Shown in pieces: positions 1 to 5,362 of a stretch of DNA of 9,155 bases (the first letter of the stretch is position 1; each line of letters begins with the position of its first letter). Below the pieces are notes generated by a model. That model made no database searches and was not told the origin of the DNA. It was given only the letters and a program-made list of their open reading frames with translations. This stretch comes from an uncultured bacterium. Lineage in GTDB: Bacteria > Actinomycetota > Coriobacteriia > Coriobacteriales > Coriobacteriaceae. The DNA is taken from NCBI GenBank assembly GCA_905215095.1, contig CAJMOL010000044.1:1-9155 (forward strand), read 5' to 3'. Made by a program: the position numbers and the translations under genes.

Positions 1-2
1 GT

Positions 3-758
3 GGTATCGGTTTTGGCGACATGCCGCACGAGGTCGATCTTGACGTTATTACGCGTACCTTTTACGGCATCGATTCAAAGTATCTGGCGTTCATCGACGA
101 GGTCGACCCCGAGGTGCTTGAGTTTTCTGCTCAGCTGGCAGATATTGCGACCGGACAGCTTTCGTACGAATTGAGTCCTAATCTGCCCATTACGCTGGCA
201 GATCATATCCAGTTTGCCATTAAGCGCGCCCGCGAACATATGGTGGTGTCGTTGCCGCTCAAGCGCGATCTGGAGCAGCTGCATCCTATTGAGTATCGAT
301 TGGGCGAGTTAGCCGTTCGCGGCATTAAGAAAACTTTTGCCGTTCGCATGCCCCAGAGTGAGGCCGCGGGTATCGCCATGTCGATTATCAATGCGGCGAT
401 TAAGCCGAGCGAGCGGCGCGTGCTTGCCGAGCAGCACGAGGAGCATCTCCTCGATATGACGGTTGCGATTATTCAAGAAGAGTTGGGCGTGACAGTCGAT
501 CGCTCGTCGTTTGCCTTTACTCGCTTTGCCACCCATGTGCGCTATCTGCTCGATCGCGTGGCAAAGAAAGAGCCGATTGACACCGAGAATTCCGGTCTTT
601 ACGACGTGCTCGTGGAGCAATATCCTGCGGCATCGCGCTGCGCTCATCGTATCGACGCTCTGATTCAAGAGGCCTTTGGCGAGCCATTGGCCCAAGAAGA
701 GCTCGTCTATCTGATCATGCATGTGAATCGTGTGGCTCCCGCAAGCTTGAATAAATAG
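3..758 (+). CDS. BglG/LicT-family transcription antiterminator with two PRDs (5' end missing)
   Basis: RNA-binding antiterminator that stabilises a RAT hairpin in the leader of a PTS operon and prevents termination. The first ATG in view (21) is not the true start. The frame is open to the window edge, and codons 3-20 read GIGFGD, matching the G-x-G-(I/L)-x-F segment near residue 30 of the LicT co-antiterminator (CAT) domain, so roughly 27-30 N-terminal residues are missing. Counting from the ATG at 21, PRD1 covers about residues 33-135 and PRD2 about 140-245. The regulatory histidines expected in LicT (H100, H159, H207, H269) align at the same spacings with H62, S121, H172 and H234. The second PRD1 histidine is therefore a serine. 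Restored length would be about 280 residues, normal for the family. It lies 341 bases upstream of a co-directional PTS permease gene whose leader holds a RAT-like element, its probable target. Family certain; sugar specificity unknown. Confidence 0.93.
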   Translation, partial: GIGFGDMPHEVDLDVITRTFYGIDSKYLAFIDEVDPEVLEFSAQLADIATGQLSYELSPNLPITLADHIQFAIKRAREHMVVSLPLKRDLEQLHPIEYRLGELAVRGIKKTFAVRMPQSEAAGIAMSIINAAIKPSERRVLAEQHEEHLLDMTVAIIQEELGVTVDRSSFAFTRFATHVRYLLDRVAKKEPIDTENSGLYDVLVEQYPAASRCAHRIDALIQEAFGEPLAQEELVYLIMHVNRVAPASLNK

Positions 759-853
759 GGTCTCTGGCGTTTTATTTCCGTCGTAGTGACCGTTCGCGGA
801 CTGTTTGCTACCGTTCGTCGGCAATCTGGGTCACGGAGAACGCATCTGCCGCA

Positions 854-859
854 TATACT
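854..859 (+). promoter_or_regulatory. Candidate -10 box of the PTS leader transcript
   Basis: TATACT matches the sigma-A -10 consensus at five of six positions. It would place the transcription start near 866, just before the RAT-like element at 871, which is where BglG-type leaders usually begin. No good TTGACA-like -35 lies 16-18 bases upstream (TCACGG at 831-836 is weak), so this rests on position and the -10 alone. Confidence 0.4.
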
Positions 860-870
860 CGCCGTGTTTT

Positions 871-907
871 GGGTGTTACTCACGGCGCAGCTCCGAGAGG
901 CACTACC
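871..907 (+). promoter_or_regulatory. RAT (ribonucleic antiterminator) element
   Basis: The left half, GGGTGTTACT (871-880), resembles the start of the BglG/LicT RAT consensus (GGATTGTTACT). The right half, AGGCACTACC (898-907), matches its end (AGGCAAAACC) at eight of ten positions. The central part can pair as CT...AG and CGG...CCG around a small loop, making it longer than the usual ~29-nt RAT. The right half is also the 5' arm of the downstream terminator, so the two folds exclude each other. This is the expected arrangement for control by the antiterminator encoded just upstream. Consensus recalled from the literature; binding is inferred. Confidence 0.75.
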
Positions 908-960
908 GATTCTGTCGAGGCCCCCATTGGGTCTCTGTCGGTTGTGCGCGGGGCTTTTTT
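890..960 (+). terminator. Conditional intrinsic terminator in the PTS leader
   Basis: A long imperfect hairpin can form: GCTCC (890-894) with GGGGC (950-954), GCACTACCGA (900-909) with TCGGTTGTGC (938-947, one T-T mismatch), and GAGGCCC (917-923) with GGGTCTC (929-935) around the loop CCATT. Six T residues follow directly (955-960). The 900-907 segment is shared with the RAT, so forming the RAT opens the outer stem. The distal hairpin alone would remain 19 bases from the T-tract and should not terminate. Confidence 0.8.
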
Positions 961-1099
961 CATGTCGATCCACCCGGGAATCACATGTAATCAAATCTCT
1001 TGCCAACGGGCATCGCGTGCTGCGCAGGCGCGAGCAGAATCGTGCGTCTTGGCGCTGTGAAACCCCACGGGCTTTTAGTTGGAAGAGAAGGGATTCGAC

Positions 1100-2548
1100 A
1101 TGGCTGTCGATAACAAGAAGATTGCCGAGGACGTGCTTGCTGCCATCGGCGGCGCCTCCAATGTAACGAACGCGACGCACTGCATGACCCGCCTGCGTCT
1201 GAACCTTAAGGATCAGTCCATCCCCAATGACGATGAAGTTAAGAAGATCAAGGGCGTACTGGGTGCCCAGTGGTCTGGCGGCCAATATCAGGTCATCATC
1301 GGTCAGAACGTGCCGAAGGTCTATGACGCCGCCATTGCGTTGGGCGTCAAGGGCGAAGGCTCCATTGACGAGAGCCTCGATGGCGGCGCCAAGGAGCCGC
1401 TGACGCTCAAGACCGCGGGCAGTAAGACCCTCAACTACCTGTCCAAGACCATGGTCATGACGATCCCCATTATCATGGGTGCTGCCATGTTCCGTACTAT
1501 CGCCGTGGTTTGCGGTGACGGCATGCTCGGCATTTGGTCTGCCGATTCCGACATCTACAACTTCTTCTACAACTGGATTTACAACGCCGGTTATTACTTC
1601 CTTCCCGTTTATTTGGGTTGGGCTGCTGCGAAGCAGCTTGGCTGCAGCCAGCCGCTCGGCATGATGCTCGGCGGTGTGCTCATTGCCCCCGAGCTCATGA
1701 CGATGGTCAACGCTGCAGCGGATTCGGGCGTAACGACCACCATGGTCTACGGCGTGCTGCCGGCCCAGCTGAACAACTATTCCTCCACCGTGCTCCCCAT
1801 GGTTCTGTCCATGCCGGTACTCATGGTCGTCGAGAAGTTCATGAAGAAGATCATTCCTGACATGCTCTCTACGGTGTTTGTGCCCGTGTGCACCCTGGCC
1901 GTCATGGTTCCCGTGTCGCTGTGCGCTCTGGCTCCGATCGGCTCTATCCTGGGTAGCGTGGTTGGCAACTTCATGTTCGGCCTTGGCAACGCCGGCGGCA
2001 TCGTCACGATCCTCTCCCTCGTCGCCATTGCCGCGCTTTGGGAATTCCTGGTTATGACCGGTATGCACCAGGTCCTGCTTACCCTTGGTATTGTGCAGGT
2101 GCTCACGATGGGATCTGACTCCTGCGTTATGGTTGCGGCCGGTATCGCTCAGTTCGCTACGTGGGGCATGGCCTTCGGTGCCTTCCTGCGCCTTAAGGAG
2201 ACCGATGAAAAGGGCGCCATGCTTGGTTTCTCGCTCTCCGGCATTGTCGGTGGCGTGACGGAGCCCGCACTGTATGGCTGCGGCTTTAAGTACACCCGCT
2301 GTTTGGGTGCCATGGTTGCCGGCGGTGCTCTCGGTGGCCTGATCGCAGCTCTTACTAATGTGACGCTGTATGTTCTGGGCGCGTCCAATATTCTGTGCGT
2401 CACCGGTTTTGTTGCCGGCGGAACCGCTAATCTCGTCTGGGGATGCGTTGCGTGCGGCGTCGCATTTGTTGCCGCCGCCGCCATCGCCTACCTCTTTGGC
2501 TTTACCAAGGAGCAGCTCGAGGAAGATGCTGCTGCCGCTAAGGCTTAA
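1100..2548 (+). CDS. PTS EIIBC sugar permease (glucose/beta-glucoside superfamily)
   Basis: Membrane permease that imports a sugar and phosphorylates it at the inner face with phosphate from HPr and an EIIA. The 482-residue product begins with an EIIB domain (about residues 5-85) whose phosphocysteine is C28 in the motif THCMTRLRL. After a linker (about 86-108) comes an EIIC domain (about 110-470) of many hydrophobic segments, with the family signature GVTEPALYG at 385-393. The start is ATG 1100, preceded by AGAAGGG (1085-1091) at good spacing; an in-frame TTG at 1079 would add seven residues but overlaps that ribosome binding site. There is no C-terminal EIIA domain, so EIIA must be supplied elsewhere. 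The first EIIC helix region is divergent from typical BglP/ScrA proteins, and specificity cannot be read from sequence. The adjacent ChbG-type deacetylase suggests an N-acetylated sugar. Expression is probably governed by the RAT/terminator leader upstream. Confidence 0.92.
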   Translation: MAVDNKKIAEDVLAAIGGASNVTNATHCMTRLRLNLKDQSIPNDDEVKKIKGVLGAQWSGGQYQVIIGQNVPKVYDAAIALGVKGEGSIDESLDGGAKEPLTLKTAGSKTLNYLSKTMVMTIPIIMGAAMFRTIAVVCGDGMLGIWSADSDIYNFFYNWIYNAGYYFLPVYLGWAAAKQLGCSQPLGMMLGGVLIAPELMTMVNAAADSGVTTTMVYGVLPAQLNNYSSTVLPMVLSMPVLMVVEKFMKKIIPDMLSTVFVPVCTLAVMVPVSLCALAPIGSILGSVVGNFMFGLGNAGGIVTILSLVAIAALWEFLVMTGMHQVLLTLGIVQVLTMGSDSCVMVAAGIAQFATWGMAFGAFLRLKETDEKGAMLGFSLSGIVGGVTEPALYGCGFKYTRCLGAMVAGGALGGLIAALTNVTLYVLGASNILCVTGFVAGGTANLVWGCVACGVAFVAAAAIAYLFGFTKEQLEEDAAAAKA

Positions 2549-2577
2549 GGCATCTGTTTGGGCAGGATAATTACCTA

Positions 2578-2608
2578 GGGCACTTGGTTGCACTCCAAGT
2601 GTCCTTTT
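2578..2608 (+). terminator. Intercistronic hairpin with short T-tract (attenuator)
   Basis: GGGCACTTGG (2578-2587) pairs with CCAAGTGTCC (2595-2604) over ten base pairs, one of them G-U, around a 7-base loop, followed by TTTT (2605-2608). It lies in the 78-base gap between the permease and deacetylase genes. With only four T residues it is probably a partial terminator or an mRNA-stability element that lowers deacetylase expression relative to the permease. Confidence 0.65.
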
Positions 2609-2626
2609 CCATAGATTGGAGTCGTT

Positions 2627-3391
2627 ATGAAGCAATTGCTTATTCGCGCCGATGATATCGGTTATTCGTACGCCGTTGACTTGGGGATTGCCCGCAGCGT
2701 CAACGAGGGCCTGGTGCGCTCGGCGGGCCTTATGCCCAATATGCCCGAGGCAGAGCGTGGCTGGTCGCTCGTGGCGGATGCCGGCATTGCGGTGGGCCAG
2801 CATACCAACGTGTGCTTGGGCAAACCGTGCGCCGACCCGGCGCTCATCCCGAGCATGCTCAACGAGAACGGCGAGTTCCATAGCAGTCGTACCTTCCGCG
2901 AGCACTTTAAGCGTGGCGAGGAACTGATTGACTTCGACGAGGCCTGCATCGAGATTCTTGCGCAGCATGACCGCTTTGTCGAGATTGTGGGTCGCGAGCC
3001 CGACTACTTTGAAGCCCATGCCGTCATGAGCAAAAACCTTAACCGAGCGATCTCGGCGGTTGCCCAGGAGCTGGGCCTTAAGGAGCAAAAGGCGAGCTTC
3101 GACCCCACGGCGGTGGTGCGTTGCGGAAATACTGATCTGCGCGCGGTGATGCATTCGATGGAGCCGGGCTACGAGCCAAAAGACTCGATTATGCAGACGG
3201 TTCGCGAGATGTCCGACGGCGAGACGGTCGTCTTTGTGTGCCACCCGGGCTATCTTGATCGTTTTATCCTCGAGAACAGCTCGCTTACGGTCGATCGTAC
3301 CAAGGAAGTCGATGCGCTGATCGATCCTGAGCTGCGCGCTTGGCTTGAGTCCCAACCCGATCTTCGCCTGATTGATTACCGCGACCTGTAA
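2627..3391 (+). CDS. ChbG/YdjC-family carbohydrate deacetylase
   Basis: Probable cytoplasmic metal-dependent deacetylase that removes an acetyl group from an amino sugar or oligosaccharide, as ChbG does for N,N'-diacetylchitobiose (6-phosphate) in E. coli. The 254-residue length fits the family. Visible hallmarks are the N-terminal RADDIG segment (D9, D10), H59 in GQHTN, H131 in FEAHAV and H206 in CHPGYLD, the expected acidic and histidine residues of the metal centre and catalytic site. It starts at ATG 2627 behind GGAG (2618-2621). It follows the PTS permease after a 78-base gap containing a hairpin, and its 3' end is followed by a strong terminator, so it is the last gene of the cassette. 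The substrate is inferred only from context: a PTS-imported, phosphorylated acetyl-sugar. Family assignment is firm; precise activity is not. Confidence 0.9.
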   Translation: MKQLLIRADDIGYSYAVDLGIARSVNEGLVRSAGLMPNMPEAERGWSLVADAGIAVGQHTNVCLGKPCADPALIPSMLNENGEFHSSRTFREHFKRGEELIDFDEACIEILAQHDRFVEIVGREPDYFEAHAVMSKNLNRAISAVAQELGLKEQKASFDPTAVVRCGNTDLRAVMHSMEPGYEPKDSIMQTVREMSDGETVVFVCHPGYLDRFILENSSLTVDRTKEVDALIDPELRAWLESQPDLRLIDYRDL

Positions 3392-3400
3392 GGGCCCATG

Positions 3401-3433
3401 CCACCACAAAGGGGACAGGCACCTTTGTGGTGG
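3401..3433. repeat. REP-like perfect inverted repeat
   Basis: CCACCACAAAGG (3401-3412) and CCTTTGTGGTGG (3422-3433) are perfect 12-base inverted copies around the loop GGACAGGCA. It begins nine bases after the deacetylase stop codon. There is no T-tract, so it does not look like a terminator, and a proper one follows. The GGGGACAGGCACC core resembles extragenic palindromes that I recall as dispersed in many bacterial genomes, often with REP-associated transposases. Only one copy is in this window. Confidence 0.6.
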
Positions 3434-3437
3434 TTCT

Positions 3438-3472
3438 GGCGCCGTTGCCATTATGGCGGCGGCGCCTTTTTT
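3438..3472 (+). terminator. Intrinsic terminator after the deacetylase gene
   Basis: GGCGCCGTTGCC (3438-3449) pairs with GGCGGCGGCGCC (3455-3466) over 12 base pairs, two of them G-U, around the loop ATTAT, followed by six T residues (3467-3472). It ends the PTS/deacetylase transcript and insulates the next gene. Confidence 0.9.
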
Positions 3473-3530
3473 GTCCGTGCGGCGCGGTAGAGTGTAGGCG
3501 GTTGAAATTTGCGTCCATCGAGGAGCTGCT

Positions 3531-5288
3531 ATGAACGAGATCAGGTGCCCGCATTGCGGCGAAGTGTTTAAGGTCGATGCGTCCGGCTATGCGGATATCG
3601 TCAAACAGGTGCGCGATGCCGAGTTCTCGCGCGACCTGGATGAGCGTGTGAAGGCAGTCCAGCGCGAGGGCGAGCAGGCGCTGGAACTTGAGCGCTTGCG
3701 TTCGACGGCCGCCTTGCAAGAGGCAGAGTCTCAGCGCAATGCTCAGCTTGTCGAGCAGAAGAACGCTGCGGCCCAGCAGCTGGCGCAAGAAGTCGCCAAG
3801 CGCGATGCCGAGCTTGCCGAGCTGCGCGCCAAGCTTGAGGGCGCTGCCACGGAGCGCGAGAGTGCAAGCCAGCGCGCGGCGGTTGAGGCCCGTGCGGATG
3901 CGCAGAAGGAAAACGCAGAGCTCCAGCGTGAGATTGACAACCTGCGCGCGCAGCTGGGACGCAAGGATGATGAAGCCAGGCTTGCCGAGGCGGCGGCACG
4001 CAATGCTGCTCAAAACGACCTGTCCGCGCGCGACGCTCAGATTGCCGAGCTGCAGGCCAGGCTCGCCGCGGCGGACAAGGCCCAGGAGATGGCGCTTGCC
4101 GCTGCCACGGCAGAGTCACAGCGTGAGCTTGATGCCGCTCGCGGCGAGGCCGAGCGCGCGCTTGCTGACTACCGCGCGAAGGTACAAGAGAAGTTTACCG
4201 CCGCAAGGGCTCAGTCCGAGCAAGAGGCCGAGGGCCTGCGTGCCCAGCTGCGCGAGCAGGAACTGATGGCAAAAATGAACCTGTCAGAGGCGGTTGCCGC
4301 GGCGGAGCGAGAGCGCGATGAGGCACGTGCCAAGCTGACGAGCGAGCTGGCAGTGCGCGATTCGCGCGAGGAGCAGGCCAAGGCGGCACACGAGCTCGAG
4401 CTTGCGCAGGCCAAGCGCGCGAGCGATGACCTGATTCGCTATAAGGATGAAGAGATTGAGCGCCTTAAGGACATGAAGGTCCGCCTGTCCACCAAGATGG
4501 TGGGCGAGTCGCTCGAGCAGCACTGCGAGACCGAGTTTAACCGTCTGCGCATGACGGCGTTTCCTAACGCGTACTTCGAGAAGGATAACGATGCGTCCGA
4601 GGGCACCAAGGGCGACTTTATCTTCCGCGAGTGCGACGCGAGCGGCAACGAGGTCATTTCGATTATGTTTGAGATGAAAAACGAGAACGACGAGACCGCG
4701 ACCAAGCATAAAAACGAGGATTTCTTTAAGAAGCTCGATCATGATCGTCGCCAGAAAGGCTGCGAGTATGCGGTGCTCTGCACCCTGCTGGAGCCCGAGA
4801 GCGAGCTCTATAACGCAGGGATAGTCGACGTGAGCTACCGTTATGAAAAGATGTACGTGATTCGCCCGCAGTTCTTCATTCCCATGATTACGCTTCTTCG
4901 CAACGCTGCCATGGGTTCGCTGCGCTATAAGCAGGAGTTGGCGGAGTACAAGCAGCAGAACATCGACGTCACGAACTTCGAGACCAAGATGGAAAAGTTC
5001 AAGGACGGCTTCTCGCACAACTACAACTTGGCGAGCAAGCAGTTCGAGTCGGCGATCAAGGAGATTGATGCTGCCATTAAGCAGCTCGAGAAGACCAAGG
5101 ATGATTTGCGTCGCAGTACTGAGAATTTGCGTCTGGCCCACAACAAGGCCGACGATCTTACCATTCGCAAGCTCACGTGGGGCAACAAGACCATGAAGGC
5201 GGCGTTTGACGAGGCGCGCAGGTCTGCGACAGAGTCAAACGATGAGCCCGCTGAGGCAGATTCGTATGAGGTCGAGGATGCCGAGTGA
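3531..5288 (+). CDS. DUF2130 (PF09903) family coiled-coil protein, nuclease-like C-terminal domain
   Basis: Protein of unknown function, 585 residues. The N-terminus has a single CPHCG motif (C6, C9), half of a zinc-ribbon-like site. Residues about 25-320 are a very long charged coiled coil rich in Ala, Glu, Arg and Gln. Residues about 320-475 match the DUF2130 domain, from MVGESLEQ through FPNAYFEKDN to the RPQFFIPMI region. Within it, GESLEQ (325-330), D362 in KGDF and E381/K383 in FEMK resemble the Glu...Asp...ExK active-site pattern of PD-(D/E)XK nucleases. A second helical stretch (about 475-550) and an acidic tail (569-585) follow. No signal peptide or membrane segment is seen, so it is presumably cytoplasmic. 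ATG 3531 follows GAGGAG (3520-3525). A weak -10-like TAGAGT at 3488-3493 may belong to its own promoter. It stands alone between terminators. Family recognition is confident; a nuclease activity is inference. Confidence 0.87.
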   Translation: MNEIRCPHCGEVFKVDASGYADIVKQVRDAEFSRDLDERVKAVQREGEQALELERLRSTAALQEAESQRNAQLVEQKNAAAQQLAQEVAKRDAELAELRAKLEGAATERESASQRAAVEARADAQKENAELQREIDNLRAQLGRKDDEARLAEAAARNAAQNDLSARDAQIAELQARLAAADKAQEMALAAATAESQRELDAARGEAERALADYRAKVQEKFTAARAQSEQEAEGLRAQLREQELMAKMNLSEAVAAAERERDEARAKLTSELAVRDSREEQAKAAHELELAQAKRASDDLIRYKDEEIERLKDMKVRLSTKMVGESLEQHCETEFNRLRMTAFPNAYFEKDNDASEGTKGDFIFRECDASGNEVISIMFEMKNENDETATKHKNEDFFKKLDHDRRQKGCEYAVLCTLLEPESELYNAGIVDVSYRYEKMYVIRPQFFIPMITLLRNAAMGSLRYKQELAEYKQQNIDVTNFETKMEKFKDGFSHNYNLASKQFESAIKEIDAAIKQLEKTKDDLRRSTENLRLAHNKADDLTIRKLTWGNKTMKAAFDEARRSATESNDEPAEADSYEVEDAE

Positions 5289-5305
5289 GGCATAGCATAT
5301 AGTGC

Positions 5306-5342
5306 AAAAACGGGGCCGCTGGCGATGTTGCCAGCGGCCCCG
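5306..5342 (-). terminator. Intrinsic terminator between convergent genes (T-tract on the - strand)
   Basis: CGGGGCCGCTGGC (5311-5323) and GCCAGCGGCCCCG (5330-5342) form a perfect 13-bp stem around a 6-base loop. Read on the minus strand the hairpin is followed by TTTTT (plus-strand AAAAA at 5306-5310), the correct layout for ending the helicase transcript 20 bases past its stop. On the plus strand only CTTCGTT follows, so termination of the DUF2130 transcript there would be weaker, though the hairpin probably serves both. Confidence 0.9.
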
Positions 5343-5362
5343 CTTCGTTCCAGTATGGTCGG

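Larger units (their letters stand above)
759..1099 (+). other. Leader region between antiterminator gene and PTS permease gene
   Basis: This 341-base stretch has no convincing gene; the short ORFs in it lack ribosome binding sites and family resemblance. From 5' to 3' it holds about 95 bases with nothing recognisable and no clear terminator for the antiterminator gene, a possible -10 element (854-859), a RAT-like hairpin (871-907), an overlapping intrinsic terminator (890-960), and about 125 unremarkable bases ending in the ribosome binding site of the permease gene. The layout is that of an antitermination-controlled PTS leader. Confidence 0.8.

Noticed and set aside
1079..1099. TTG start seven codons upstream of the permease ATG
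   Set aside because: The ribosome binding site AGAAGGG lies inside this extension, so ATG 1100 fits better and gives the usual EIIB N-terminus.
707..3451. A 914-codon open frame on the minus strand
   Set aside because: It lies antisense to the antiterminator end, the RAT leader, the permease and the deacetylase. Its translation is His/Arg/Gly-rich without family motifs, as expected when GC-rich genes are read backwards, and it runs through well-supported plus-strand signals.
3285..4013. A 242-codon minus-strand frame across the deacetylase end and the DUF2130 start
   Set aside because: It crosses the REP-like repeat, a strong terminator and two real genes, and its product is Leu/Arg-rich without motifs.
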